Shown: piece after piece, positions 1 through 8,908 of the stretch
Layout: each line of letters begins with the position of its first letter
Numbering within the stretch: position 1 is the stretch's first letter
The notes under the pieces: model-generated
Told to the model about the DNA's origin: nothing
What the model saw: the letters and a program-made list of their open reading frames with translations, nothing else
The model's database searches: none
Translations under genes and position numbers: made by a program
Assembly: GCA_019636375.1 (NCBI GenBank)
Contig: JAHBXS010000001.1
Span: 1,240,001 to 1,304,000 of the forward strand
Source of the DNA: Pirellulaceae bacterium
GTDB taxonomy: Bacteria; Planctomycetota; Planctomycetia; Pirellulales; Pirellulaceae
Direction: 5' to 3'
Length of the DNA: 64,000 bases

Positions 1-307
1 TGGAAATCCGTTTACGTTAGTCGAGGAGAACCAAGTTGTTCGCAATATGATTCAGGTAAAATTGGTCAACCGAACTGAAAACGAGATGGCGTTTAAATTG
101 TCAGTGATTGAACCGACAGGGGCGACGTTGTCGGTTAAAGAACCAGAGGTCAAATTGTCCTCTGAAGAAATGGCGACCTTTAATTTGGAAATCCTGGCAC
201 CCCGTTCCGTGTTCCGGGCCGGACGTAGCCCCCTTAAAATCAAGGCAGAAAACGAATCGGGCGAAGCGATGATCCTGAAAATGGACCTTGCCGGCCCCTT
301 TAATTGA
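1..307 (+). CDS. ccoG: CcoG/FixG C-terminus (partial, cut by window edge)
   Basis: The reading frame is open from base 2 to the stop at 307, so this is the 3' end of a gene that begins outside the window. The roughly 100 visible residues form the Ig-like C-terminal domain of the cytochrome c oxidase accessory protein CcoG (FixG): GNPF at the start, then an N-x-I-x-V-K-L-x-N-R segment and a beta-rich stretch. CcoG is a membrane iron-sulfur protein needed for copper delivery to cbb3-type oxidase. The ferredoxin and membrane parts are not visible. fixH follows after 22 bp, which supports the call. The ATG at 47 is internal and not a true start. Confidence 0.85.
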   Translation, partial: GNPFTLVEENQVVRNMIQVKLVNRTENEMAFKLSVIEPTGATLSVKEPEVKLSSEEMATFNLEILAPRSVFRAGRSPLKIKAENESGEAMILKMDLAGPFN

Positions 308-329
308 TTAATCACAAGGCGTAACAACC

Positions 330-869
330 ATGAACACCAATGATGCCAATCTGGAACCAAGTTCCGAATCTCTCCGCGAGCGCGAGGCGTTTGCAAAGAT
401 GATGTGGCTCGGTGGAATCGTGGCTTTTTTTGGAGTCCAAGCCGTCATCTGGGCGATTGCGATTTGGATCACTCATTCCGATCCGTCCCATGCGGTAGCT
501 CCTGAATACAACAATCCCAACCAAACTTGGGAAAACAAACGCGATCTTATCAAAGCCAGCGAACAGTTAGGCTGGACGACAAAACTTACGCCGCTCGTCG
601 GCAAGAATTCCGCTGGCGAACCAAATCTCGAATTGCAGATTTTGGATCGCGAAGGGGAACCGGTGGTTGGCGGGGTCGTGTCGGTGCGGGCCTTTCAAAG
701 AGCCCAGGCCGGATTAGCCAGCGAACTGTTGCTCAATGAATCGGAGCCAGGACGGTATACAGGGAGCCTTAATTTTTCCGCCAAGGGATATTGGCAGTTC
801 GAAGTCAAGGCGTCACGGGGAGACGACATTTTTATCGAGACGCTCATCTTGCCGTTAGGCGTTTCGTAA
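330..869 (+). CDS. fixH: FixH family protein
   Basis: A protein of 179 residues with one transmembrane helix near residues 26-46 (WLGGIVAFFGVQAVIWAIAI), an adjacent short linker and a C-terminal beta-rich extracytoplasmic domain, the usual FixH plan. FixH is a membrane partner of the copper ATPase FixI/CcoI in maturation of cbb3 oxidase. It lies between ccoG and the SafE-like gene in the same direction with short gaps, so the five genes probably form one operon. The region after the helix is longer than in many proteobacterial FixH proteins. Confidence 0.85.
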   Translation: MNTNDANLEPSSESLREREAFAKMMWLGGIVAFFGVQAVIWAIAIWITHSDPSHAVAPEYNNPNQTWENKRDLIKASEQLGWTTKLTPLVGKNSAGEPNLELQILDREGEPVVGGVVSVRAFQRAQAGLASELLLNESEPGRYTGSLNFSAKGYWQFEVKASRGDDIFIETLILPLGVS

Positions 870-896
870 TTTTAAGATTCATGTAAGGATCTTCAC

Positions 897-1688
897 TTGG
901 CAACTTTATTATTAGCCGTCTGGTCTGCCAGCATATTCGGGAGCGCACACTGCGTTGGCATGTGCGGCCCTCTCGCGGTGCTGGCTGGCACCCACGGACG
1001 CCACGGTGAAATGAAGACAAGTTGGGGACAGGTTTTCGCTTATCACTTGGGGCGTCTGGTCCCTTATGCAGTGCTGGGGGCCTTGTTTGGTTGGCTCGGT
1101 CAAATGGTCGATATTGGCGGAAGTTTTTGGGGTCTGACCCGAGTGATGGCCTGGGTGGCTGGTGGCATGATGATTCTTGCCGGGGGAATTTCGCTGGCAC
1201 GTCAAATGGGTTTTAAATTCCCAGTGCCTCCAGGCGGCCAAACGCTCGGACGAGCGGTTCAACGCGGATTTCGTGCGGTCGCTCAATTGCCGCCATTGAC
1301 CAAATCAATCGCAATTGGTGGACTGACATCGCTGTTGCCCTGCGGGTGGTTGTACGTGTTTTTGCTCACGGCTGCCGGAGTCGCCGATCCATTTTGGGGA
1401 GCGGTGACGATGGTCGTTTTTTGGGCGGGTACGGTCCCGTTGCTGTTGGGTGTGATGCTTGGGGCCGATAAAGTCATGCGACACCTGCCCGTGTCTTTGT
1501 CGATGTTGACGGCGATTTTGGCAATTGGTGTGGGCGTGTTGACGTTAACCGGACGAGCCCAAGCGGAACTTACTCGCAGCCTGCCTGGGGCTCAATCTCT
1601 GAGCGAAGTCCGCGAACAACTCGACCAAGCCGTCACGGAGACTCCCGATTGCTGCTCTACAAAATCTCGTGATGCTGACGAAAACTAA
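897..1688 (+). CDS. Sulfite exporter TauE/SafE (UreH-like) membrane protein
   Basis: About 263 residues with several hydrophobic helices. The first helix carries GSAHCVGMCGP (His18, Cys19, Cys23), the signature of the UreH-like/SafE family that recurs in cbb3 maturation clusters beside ccoI and is thought to act in copper or thiol handling at the membrane. The chosen start is a TTG at 897, preceded by AAGGA 7 bases upstream; no suitable ATG exists. The C-terminus holds another Cys pair (DCCS). It is read as part of the cco operon. The exact substrate cannot be told from the sequence. Confidence 0.8.
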   Translation: MATLLLAVWSASIFGSAHCVGMCGPLAVLAGTHGRHGEMKTSWGQVFAYHLGRLVPYAVLGALFGWLGQMVDIGGSFWGLTRVMAWVAGGMMILAGGISLARQMGFKFPVPPGGQTLGRAVQRGFRAVAQLPPLTKSIAIGGLTSLLPCGWLYVFLLTAAGVADPFWGAVTMVVFWAGTVPLLLGVMLGADKVMRHLPVSLSMLTAILAIGVGVLTLTGRAQAELTRSLPGAQSLSEVREQLDQAVTETPDCCSTKSRDADEN

Positions 1689-1737
1689 CCTTCCTCGATT
1701 TGTGCAAACCAACTTTGATTGATGTCCCGTTAATTCC

Positions 1738-4272
1738 ATGAATGATCAACCCCTTTTCAAACGCGCAACTGCTAACGCCGCAGTGGCAGAGATTGACGGC
1801 GTGAGTTGTGCTCATTGTGGGTTGCCCGTTCCGATTGGAAAAATTCGTCGCGACAAGGAAGAACAATTCTGCTGTTCCGGCTGCGGTACGGCTTACCAGT
1901 TGATTCACGACTATGGCTTGGATGCCTACTACGACATGGAACGGACGCTGGGTTCCGCCGTCGGCGAGGTTGCGGAATTGGGGGAGTATGCGGAACTCGA
2001 CTCATTTGAATTCGTCGAGCAGTTTTCGACCAACGATCCGCGCGGTATCAAACGAATCCGGTTTGGGATTCACGGAATCCATTGCATCGCCTGCGTGTGG
2101 CTGATCGAAAAACTGCCGCAAATGCTGCCGGGAATTACCGAGGCGACGGTGAACTGGAGCACGGCGACGCTGGATTTGTTTTGGAATCCCGGTGAAGTGA
2201 AACTATCACAAGTCGCACAGCTTTTGCGGCGATTGGGCTATCGTCTGACTCCGATTCGCTTCGGTGAAAAACAGATTCAGAACACCATCGAGACGCGCAA
2301 TCACTTGATTCGCTTGGGTGTCGCTGGAGCGGCGGCGGGCAACAATATGCTGATCGCCCTGGGGCTGTACTTCGGTTGGTTCTCCGGAATGGAGGCCAGC
2401 TACGAGCTGATGTTTCGCTACGCGAGCTGCTTTTTGGGGCTGGTCTCGTTGCTGTGGCCGGGGATGGTGTTCTTCCGGAGTGCTTGGCAAGCCCTCAAGA
2501 TGGGGACTCCGCACATGGATTTGCCGATCGCTTTGGGATTAGGGGCGGGAGGAATCGGCGGCTTGGTCAACACGATTCGTGGCGAAGGGGAAATCTATTT
2601 TGACTCGCTGGGGATGCTGGTGTTTTTGTTGCTGATTGGTAGGTTTATTCAATTTCGCCAACAATTGCGCTCCGCTGACGCCGTGGAGCTTCTGTATCAA
2701 CTGACACCCCGCAAGGCCCGCAGAATTGTCGATGGGCTCCCGGTGGAAACTCACGCCGATCTGCTCAAGGTCAATGATGTTGTCCAAGTGTTGGCAGGAG
2801 AGTTGATTCCGGTCGACGGCTCGATCTTGTCGGGGCAAACCGCAATTGACGAAGCGATTTTGACCGGCGAGTCGATCCCGCAACAACGCGCCGCGGGTGA
2901 TGAAGTCGCGGCCGGAACGTTAAACCTGGAGGGAACAATCACGGTTCGAACCACAGCGGTCGGGGCGCAGACTCGCGTGGGGCAGTTGTCGCAAATGGTC
3001 GAAAAAGCTGCCAATGAGAAACCGGCGATTGTGCAATGGGCCAATCGAATCGGTGGCGTGTTTGTCGTGATTGTCATCGGGCTGGCGTTGCTCACCGTGA
3101 TGATCTGGTGGCATCTTGGTTGGCTGACGGCCCTCGATCGGGCGATTGCCCTGTTGATCGTCGCTTGTCCTTGCGCCCTGGCAATGGCGACTCCGCTGGC
3201 GATTGCAATCGCTCTGGGGCGAGCCGCTCAGCGGGGGATGTTGATCAAAAGTGGCGACGTCTTGCAACGCCTGCATCGCCCCGGCACGATTTGGCTCGAC
3301 AAGACCGGGACCGTTACGGAAGGGCGGATGAAGCTGGTCGCCTGGCATGGCCCAGGGGAACTTCTGCACCAAGCGGCGGCCGTCCAAGACCACTCGGCAC
3401 ATCCGGTGGCAGTGGCAATGAAGACCGCCGCCGTCAAGCAAGAGCTAGAGACGCTCGATGGAGTCACTGAAAACGTTTCCGTTGACGAAGCGAAACGTTG
3501 GATAGCCAGTGATGTGCAACAAACAGCACACGGGGGAATCCAAGGGGTCGTTGCAGGGCGTCAAATTTTGATCGGCAATCGCCATTTTATGGATCAAGCG
3601 GGAGTGAGTTTTGCCGCAGAGTGTGAGGAAGTTGCTCGCGATATTCTCGATCAAGAACTTTCGCCGGTTTATGTTGCAGTTGACGGTCATGTTGCAGGGG
3701 TTGCCGCCGTGGGTGATCCGCTGCGTGCTGACTCTCGACAAAGGGTTGGCGAATTAAAACAAGCGGGCTGGCGCGTCGGCATGTTGTCGGGTGATCACTC
3801 GGAGATTGTGACTCGCGTGGCCAACCATCTGGGATTGGAGCCGAAGCTTGTTCACGGTGGACTGTTGCCTGAAGACAAAGTTGCGTTTTTGCGGAGCCAG
3901 ACCGACACGCAGACGCAAGTCATGGTCGGGGACGGGGTCAATGACAGTGCGGCGTTGGCGATTGCTGGAGTTGGGGTCGCAGTGCATGGGGGTTCGGAAA
4001 TCAGTATGCAAGCGGCGAGTGTCTACCTTAACCGTCCCGGTTTGGAGCCGATTCTCGATCTGTTGGATCTCAGCCGCACCACGATGGCAACGATTCGCAT
4101 CACGTTGACGGTTTCGTTGCTGTATAATGCCTCGGCGGTGGCCCTGGCCATGCTAGGGATCATCAATCCGTTGATCGCAGCGGCGTTGATGCCGTTTAGT
4201 TCGTTGACCGTTGTTTCGCTGTCCTGGTTTCGCCGTTCCTTCCGCGAACCGACGATGGGAGGTTCCCGATGA
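1738..4272 (+). CDS. ccoI: Copper-translocating P-type ATPase CcoI/FixI
   Basis: 844 residues. The N-terminus has the CcoI-type cysteine cluster CAHCGLP (Cys24, Cys27) and FCCSGC (Cys45-49), then a heavy-metal-associated domain with CIAC near 116-119. The P1B ATPase core follows: TGES actuator motif, CPC metal site in the membrane near residue 477, DKTGT phosphorylation site near 521, an HP motif and GDGVND near 731. It exports Cu(I) across the membrane for assembly of cbb3 oxidase. ccoS overlaps its stop by 4 bases, and fixH and ccoG lie upstream, which identifies it as the CcoI type and not a general copper-efflux pump. Confidence 0.95.
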   Translation: MNDQPLFKRATANAAVAEIDGVSCAHCGLPVPIGKIRRDKEEQFCCSGCGTAYQLIHDYGLDAYYDMERTLGSAVGEVAELGEYAELDSFEFVEQFSTNDPRGIKRIRFGIHGIHCIACVWLIEKLPQMLPGITEATVNWSTATLDLFWNPGEVKLSQVAQLLRRLGYRLTPIRFGEKQIQNTIETRNHLIRLGVAGAAAGNNMLIALGLYFGWFSGMEASYELMFRYASCFLGLVSLLWPGMVFFRSAWQALKMGTPHMDLPIALGLGAGGIGGLVNTIRGEGEIYFDSLGMLVFLLLIGRFIQFRQQLRSADAVELLYQLTPRKARRIVDGLPVETHADLLKVNDVVQVLAGELIPVDGSILSGQTAIDEAILTGESIPQQRAAGDEVAAGTLNLEGTITVRTTAVGAQTRVGQLSQMVEKAANEKPAIVQWANRIGGVFVVIVIGLALLTVMIWWHLGWLTALDRAIALLIVACPCALAMATPLAIAIALGRAAQRGMLIKSGDVLQRLHRPGTIWLDKTGTVTEGRMKLVAWHGPGELLHQAAAVQDHSAHPVAVAMKTAAVKQELETLDGVTENVSVDEAKRWIASDVQQTAHGGIQGVVAGRQILIGNRHFMDQAGVSFAAECEEVARDILDQELSPVYVAVDGHVAGVAAVGDPLRADSRQRVGELKQAGWRVGMLSGDHSEIVTRVANHLGLEPKLVHGGLLPEDKVAFLRSQTDTQTQVMVGDGVNDSAALAIAGVGVAVHGGSEISMQAASVYLNRPGLEPILDLLDLSRTTMATIRITLTVSLLYNASAVALAMLGIINPLIAAALMPFSSLTVVSLSWFRRSFREPTMGGSR

Positions 4273-4430
4273 CCGTTTTATTTATTGCCTTGCCGGTTGC
4301 TCTGGTGATCTCGATTCTGTTCGTAATCGCGTTTGTGTTTTGTGTGCGTTCTGGCCAGTTCGATGATTTAGAAACGCCGCCACGGCGGATTTTGTTTGAC
4401 GACGTGCCGCAACGAAAAAACAAATCGTAA
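4269..4430 (+). CDS. ccoS: cbb3-type oxidase assembly protein CcoS
   Basis: A 53-residue protein whose ATG overlaps the ccoI stop (ATGA), a sign of translational coupling. It has one N-terminal transmembrane helix (residues about 3-25) followed by the family signature GQFDDLETPPRRILFDD. CcoS is a small single-span membrane protein needed for cofactor insertion into cbb3-type cytochrome oxidase. It closes the maturation operon. No oxidase structural genes (ccoNOP) are visible here; they presumably lie upstream of the window. Confidence 0.93.
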   Translation: MTVLFIALPVALVISILFVIAFVFCVRSGQFDDLETPPRRILFDDVPQRKNKS

Positions 4431-4434
4431 TCGT

Positions 4435-4473
4435 TTCACGGAGTGAACGACCACGTAGCTTTTCACGCCGTGA
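4435..4473. repeat. Two-hairpin dispersed repeat, intact copy A
   Basis: Two short palindromes (TTCACGGAGTGAA type and TTTTCACGCCGTGA type) flank an ACGT-centred core. The same unit occurs at 18746-18787 and, split by a group II intron, at 54193-54215 plus 56229-56247. All three align over about 39 bases. It resembles a REP/BIME-type extragenic element. It lies just after ccoS and could shape the 3' end of that mRNA. Confidence 0.75.
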
Positions 4474-4522
4474 GAAGGCGAACGCATCGAATGCGCGTGC
4501 GTTGGCAATCCGCCTGGCAATG

Positions 4523-4567
4523 TGGTTCGCTAAAACGGAAATTGGGTGGTTCGCTAAAGCGGAAATT
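4523..4567. repeat. Short tandem direct repeat
   Basis: A 21-base unit (TGGTTCGCTAAAACGGAAATT at 4523-4543) recurs at 4547-4567 with one substitution. It lies in the gap between ccoS and the convergent DUF456 gene. No function is evident. Confidence 0.6.
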
Positions 4568-4626
4568 TGTGGTGTTCGATGAATTATCTCTCGAACGGAA
4601 CAACAAGTTTCTATGACTTGGAATCG

Positions 4627-5172
4627 TTAGACGAAAACCAACACCGCAACGCAGGCCACCATTGCCGCCCCGCAGAGCCCCTTGCCGACGGTCCCCAACA
4701 CACGTCCCACAAACGCCGCCAAACCGATTTTGACATTTTTCCAGGTCTCAGTTCCGATCCACGCTTCGCCGATCATCGCCCCCACGAGGGCTCCGATACC
4801 GGAAAACAGCACAGTGCCAATCAATGGCCCAATGATGGGAATCGGAACTCCGATAAAGAAACCCACAAAGGCCCCGATCACGCTGCCGACAATCGCTAAA
4901 ACGCTCGACCAACGACTTCCCCCGAGGCGATTGACTCCCATTGCAGAGGCGACAAACTCGACGAGTTCACCCAGCAACGCCAACCCGATCAAAACTCCCA
5001 CCGACCACCACGGCAAATGCACGAGATAGTCTTCGGGGATCAACCAAGCGTTCAACACCGCAGCCGCGACCAAGACCCACAGTCCCGGCAACCCCAGCAA
5101 CGTCGCCAGCCAACACCCACTGGCCAACAACAAAAACAAGATCGAATAGATGATTCCTAACGTTTGCACCAT
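4627..5172 (-). CDS. DUF456 domain membrane protein
   Basis: 181 residues, mostly hydrophobic, with about five predicted transmembrane segments and the glycine-rich small-residue helices typical of DUF456 (for example GSVIGAFVGFFIGVPIPIIG and GIGALVGAMIGEAW). Members are small integral membrane proteins of unknown function. The gene stands alone on the minus strand, convergent with the cco operon. The assignment rests on composition and the recognisable Gly-rich motif; the role is unknown. Confidence 0.75.
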   Translation of the reverse strand: MVQTLGIIYSILFLLLASGCWLATLLGLPGLWVLVAAAVLNAWLIPEDYLVHLPWWSVGVLIGLALLGELVEFVASAMGVNRLGGSRWSSVLAIVGSVIGAFVGFFIGVPIPIIGPLIGTVLFSGIGALVGAMIGEAWIGTETWKNVKIGLAAFVGRVLGTVGKGLCGAAMVACVAVLVFV

Positions 5173-5321
5173 TTGATTAAATCGTTCGAAAAATTGAAAT
5201 GAGGCTTGAAAGTCGAAACGTCAATGAATTTGTTTCAAGTTACGTGAGTTCGGTAGTATTCGATTATAAGCCCTTTTTTTGGTGCAACTGTGAATCTCTG
5301 ACGTTATCATTTCGCAACTGA

Positions 5322-5350
5322 GTGACACCAATTGGAGAACAATGTAAAAT
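5322..5350 (+). promoter_or_regulatory. Candidate sigma70-type promoter for the GIY-YIG gene
   Basis: GTGACA at 5322-5327 (5 of 6 matches to the -35 consensus), a 17-base spacer, and TAAAAT at 5345-5350. It lies about 68 bases upstream of the ATG at 5418 and is the only good match in this gap. Confidence 0.5.
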
Positions 5351-5417
5351 AGGGTGATCGGCGAATAGAACGGATTTGCCAGCAAAGCGATTTTTTAAAA
5401 CCGGTTGAACGATTCGA

Positions 5418-6386
5418 ATGCACCGCATAGCAACAATCCGAGTTCTACTCCAGACAGGACTGGTGGTTTTGGTCTCGATTAACCATGCTTTTTCGCGGAC
5501 TTGTCAGGACGACGAAATCCAGGAGTCGCGGGTCGAGGTGATTCGAGACTCTGAAGTTGAACACTCCGGAACAGACGACGGCGATTCATCTGCCGTTGCC
5601 AATGATCCTGAAATCGACGCGGCGGTCATCAGGGCCTTTCGCGAGGTCCATGATGGGTTCAGCAGCGATGAAGTGTTATTGCAAGACGAATTGCAAACCA
5701 ATTTTATTGCCGCTTGTCAGAGACTCGTTCCAGACGCAAGCCCTGAACGATTGAATTGGACCCTGCTGAATTTGCGAAAGCAAGGAAAATTGTCCGACAT
5801 CAAGACCACCCGCCAAAATCGGATCTCCACCGAAGAATTCCGCCATGTCGGCGAAATCGTTGCCCGTTCGATTCAGGACGCCCACCAAATTTCAATCGAC
5901 CGCGCGTTATGCAATCCAGAGACTCGGCAGCAATTCGATGAGTTGGCGAAAGGCTTTGCTGCGGACATTGATCTGTATGCCGTTCGTAAAGCGGCGTTTC
6001 AATTGCGCAAGGCCCGGCAGCTTCGACCGGAACTGGTCACTCGCTTGGCCGATTGGGGGCGGGAGGTGAAGGTTTATTCGCTGGCCGACTTACAGGCCGA
6101 TTTGTGGGTGATTCCCCAAGAGCCTGGCATCTACATGTTTTCAGATCGGCAAGGCTACCTTTACATTGGCGAGACCGATAACTTGCGGAGACGTTTGACG
6201 AAGCACCTTGATGAATCGGATCGCCAAGCCTTGGCGAGTTACCTCAAGGCGAACGATGTCACCGAGATCAAGGTCGAAGTCCACACCTTCGAAGCCGGTT
6301 CGCGAATCGGTGAGTTGGCGGTTCGGCGGGCCTACGAATCGGAGTTGATCCGCAGCCGCAACCCACGCTTCAACATCCGCCCGTGA
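5418..6386 (+). CDS. Apparently exported GIY-YIG domain protein
   Basis: 322 residues. The N-terminus looks like a signal peptide: MHRIATIRVLLQTGLVVLVS then an Ala-Phe-Ser region and an acidic mature start. The middle (about 60-220) is helical and charged with no domain I recognise. The C-terminal 90 residues are a GIY-YIG nuclease fold: PGIYMFSDRQGYLYIGETDN with GIY near residue 237, Arg in NLRRRL, and a Glu in ESELIRSRNPRFN at the end. These are the catalytic Tyr, Arg and Glu positions of the superfamily. A secreted or periplasmic member is unusual. Whether it cuts DNA is inference. Confidence 0.75.
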   Translation: MHRIATIRVLLQTGLVVLVSINHAFSRTCQDDEIQESRVEVIRDSEVEHSGTDDGDSSAVANDPEIDAAVIRAFREVHDGFSSDEVLLQDELQTNFIAACQRLVPDASPERLNWTLLNLRKQGKLSDIKTTRQNRISTEEFRHVGEIVARSIQDAHQISIDRALCNPETRQQFDELAKGFAADIDLYAVRKAAFQLRKARQLRPELVTRLADWGREVKVYSLADLQADLWVIPQEPGIYMFSDRQGYLYIGETDNLRRRLTKHLDESDRQALASYLKANDVTEIKVEVHTFEAGSRIGELAVRRAYESELIRSRNPRFNIRP

Positions 6387-6393
6387 GACTCCA

Positions 6394-7494
6394 TCATTTG
6401 CCGAGCAAAAACACTTGGCCTTGTTCGCCAACGCGCATCCCCGACTCGTCGAGTCTCTTACTCATCGGGTGATCGGATTGGCGATGTAACAGCGGATTCG
6501 TGTGGTTAAGGTGAATGAAGTGGATCTTTTGCCGTTCGCTCAAGGGTAACTTTTCGAACCGCGTCACCGAATGCTCAATTGTGGGATGGGGAATCGTTGA
6601 CATGTCGCGACCTGGAAGTTCTCCATCAGCCAGAAACGTTCCGTCCAACAGGGCGATATCGCAATCCTTGATCACGTCCTCGACTTCTCGGTCCCAGTCT
6701 TCCCAGCGATCAATATCGGGCAAAAACAACACACGCGCCTGCGGACCCGAGATCAAAAAGGCTACGGTTTCTGAGTACTCGCCGCGATGGGGGACTAAGA
6801 TTGGCGTGACGGACAGACGGTCGTTGAGTTGGAGAGGCTGGCCGTTGGCGAGGGGGCGGAGTTGGACATTATTTAGATTGACGAGTTGGCTCCAAGGGCC
6901 ATTGTCCGTCAAAAATTTGTGCATGCGAGGCATGACATAAAGTGGCAACCCCTGGGTCCCCATCGCTTCCCTCCCGAGATGGATCAGTCCTGCATAGTGC
7001 CCGATATGGGCGTGGGTGATCAAGATTGCATCAAGCGGCAGAGACCCTGGCTCCGGTCTCCAAGTCAGTTCGTTCAACAATTGCAGTTGATGTTTGAAAT
7101 CTGGCGTGCATTCGATCAAAAATCTTTGTCGAGTGGATGGATCAACGATCGCGAGACAAGCGGCATGACGTTGCAGACTTGGGTCAGCCCAAGCGGCTCG
7201 GCAGCATTCTTTTTGGCAACCCGCTTGGGGGTATCCCGCGTCTTGGGTGATTCCCAGTAGAATAGCGTACGCTTGATCGAGCGGAATCGTGCCGGATGGT
7301 TGAGCGTTGGGCTTGATTTCGGCGACAGACGAAACTGCGATAGAGGGTTTGTTTCCAATGCGAATCACCGCTGATGACTCGTCTTGTGCCAACGCAAACA
7401 TGGGAATCATCCACGCAATGATGACCCCAAGGATGACCAGGCAGCGTTTCGGGTGGCAGCGTTGAATGCCGCTCAGGTGTTCTCGACTCAACAT
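6394..7494 (-). CDS. PqqB-like metallo-beta-lactamase fold hydrolase, exported
   Basis: 366 residues from the ATG at 7494, which has GGAG six bases upstream; an ATG at 7524 has no ribosome site. After a basic leader and hydrophobic segment (CLVILGVIIAWMIPMFALA) comes the conserved block LGITQDAGYPQAGCQKECC of PqqB-like proteins, then the metal-binding THAHIGHYAGL and later PHRGEYSETVAF and LLDGTF. PqqB itself acts in pyrroloquinoline quinone synthesis, but no other pqq gene is nearby and this copy appears exported, so it is better called a PqqB-like hydrolase. It converges with the GIY-YIG gene, 7 bp apart. Confidence 0.75.
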   Translation of the reverse strand: MLSREHLSGIQRCHPKRCLVILGVIIAWMIPMFALAQDESSAVIRIGNKPSIAVSSVAEIKPNAQPSGTIPLDQAYAILLGITQDAGYPQAGCQKECCRAAWADPSLQRHAACLAIVDPSTRQRFLIECTPDFKHQLQLLNELTWRPEPGSLPLDAILITHAHIGHYAGLIHLGREAMGTQGLPLYVMPRMHKFLTDNGPWSQLVNLNNVQLRPLANGQPLQLNDRLSVTPILVPHRGEYSETVAFLISGPQARVLFLPDIDRWEDWDREVEDVIKDCDIALLDGTFLADGELPGRDMSTIPHPTIEHSVTRFEKLPLSERQKIHFIHLNHTNPLLHRQSDHPMSKRLDESGMRVGEQGQVFLLGK

Positions 7495-7543
7495 TTCATT
7501 CTCCAATTGAAACTCCTTTAGCATACCAATTTAATTAGCGACT

Positions 7544-8164
7544 ATGGCGAGAAGGGAACATTTTCGAGCGATTGGTTTGCCGTCGTTTGTTGCCGGATTC
7601 GGGCTGGTTTCGCTGTTGGCCGTTTGCCTGTTGACGGTTTGGTTGAGTGAGGGATTGGGGGAAGCGTTGACACGGAACACCGTGCGGGTCACGTTGTTTT
7701 GGTATGGGTGGTCGCTGCTGCTCATGATGAGAATGAGACAGATCGATTGGCGGGTTGAAACTACGATGGGTCAAATCGCGCGTTGGTGTTGGACTTTGGG
7801 GATTCTTAGTTTTTTAGTGCATCTGGGGATGGCCTTTCATTTTTACGACAACTGGTCGCACGCCCAGGCGTTTGAACGAACGCGTCAGGTCAGCGGCGTG
7901 GGGGAGGGGCTGTATGTTTCGTACGTTTTTACGTTAGGCTGGCTCGCCGACGCCCTATGGTGGTGGCTCGCTCCGGTTTCCTATGCCGAGCGTCCCCGTT
8001 GGATCGGCAGCGTGTGGCATGGTTTTATGGCACTAATCTTTTTCAACGGCACAGTCGTCTTCGAAACCGGCCCCATCCGCTGGATCGGCCTCACGATGCT
8101 CGTTTTTCTCGTTGGAGCGTGGTTCGCCGGAAAAAAGCCATTAAGTTCGACAGGAAATTCGTGA
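7544..8164 (+). CDS. Multi-pass membrane protein, function unknown
   Basis: 206 residues with about six hydrophobic helices (for example FVAGFGLVSLLAVCLLTVWL near the N-terminus and a Trp-rich LGWLADALWWWLAP segment). It diverges from the PqqB-like gene, 49 bp away. I do not recognise a family with a known activity; similar Trp-rich small membrane proteins are seen in planctomycetes. No ribosome site stands out before the ATG at 7544. Confidence 0.6.
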   Translation: MARREHFRAIGLPSFVAGFGLVSLLAVCLLTVWLSEGLGEALTRNTVRVTLFWYGWSLLLMMRMRQIDWRVETTMGQIARWCWTLGILSFLVHLGMAFHFYDNWSHAQAFERTRQVSGVGEGLYVSYVFTLGWLADALWWWLAPVSYAERPRWIGSVWHGFMALIFFNGTVVFETGPIRWIGLTMLVFLVGAWFAGKKPLSSTGNS

Positions 8165-8202
8165 CGCCCTAACAAACACCAAAACATCAAAATTGATTGG
8201 CG

Positions 8203-8745
8203 TTATTTTTCCTGTCCGATCAACGGAGCAAGTTTAAAAGTAAAGTCGGCCTCGCCGATTTCTTCTCCGCGACGCATGGCGACCCAAACTTTGAGCTCGT
8301 CACCATCGCGGCGATAGGTGAGCCCGCCAAAGTAGGCAGCGTTTTTCTGGACTCGGATAAGCGGAAAATTAACGGTATCCAGCCTTTCTTCCCAACCGGT
8401 CATGTCCGGGTGGAAGTGCCGCAGTTTTAGAACCAGACCTCCGTCAGATTTTACAAACGAAAAAAACTCGCTAAAGACCAACTTGTCGTCGCGAACGTAG
8501 CGAAAGGTGCCGAACATGGTATCGCGCCAGGGCGGTAGAAAAACCTCCTCGCAATCTCCCCCAAGCCCCTGACCGATCCAACGTCCGACGAGCCAACCAA
8601 AGTCATCGAGTTCTGCATTGGCGGGTTTAGCCCCTTCGTCAAGTCGCAGTGTGTTTTCGGTATAGGTTGATTGGCACCACGCCGTGGAGACCGTAAACAA
8701 GATGAAAACACTTGTCAGAATTTGGCGAAACATTTGTTGGAACAT
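8203..8745 (-). CDS. DUF6265-like secreted protein
   Basis: 180 residues from the ATG at 8745, chosen because AAGGA sits six bases upstream; a GTG at 8769 in frame lacks a site. A short hydrophobic N-terminal leader ends in STAWCQS, consistent with export. The mature part has the family signature FGWLVGRWIGQG, then EEVFLPPWRDTMFGTFRYV and LKLRHFHPDMTGWEE, a lipocalin-like beta-barrel family (DUF6265) of unknown function. The gene converges with the membrane protein gene upstream. Confidence 0.7.
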   Translation of the reverse strand: MFQQMFRQILTSVFILFTVSTAWCQSTYTENTLRLDEGAKPANAELDDFGWLVGRWIGQGLGGDCEEVFLPPWRDTMFGTFRYVRDDKLVFSEFFSFVKSDGGLVLKLRHFHPDMTGWEERLDTVNFPLIRVQKNAAYFGGLTYRRDGDELKVWVAMRRGEEIGEADFTFKLAPLIGQEK

Positions 8746-8908
8746 TTGAGAATCCTTGTAAAATGACACCTTTAATCAACTGAAGTCGCGTTCCGAAGAG
8801 GATTGCTGGGAACGTCGTTTACTGGCGTCACCATTTTATCAGTTTCTATGGCAAACCGCAGTTGGGCTGAGAAGCGAATCTGGGCTACAATGTTGGCTCT
8901 ATTGGAGT

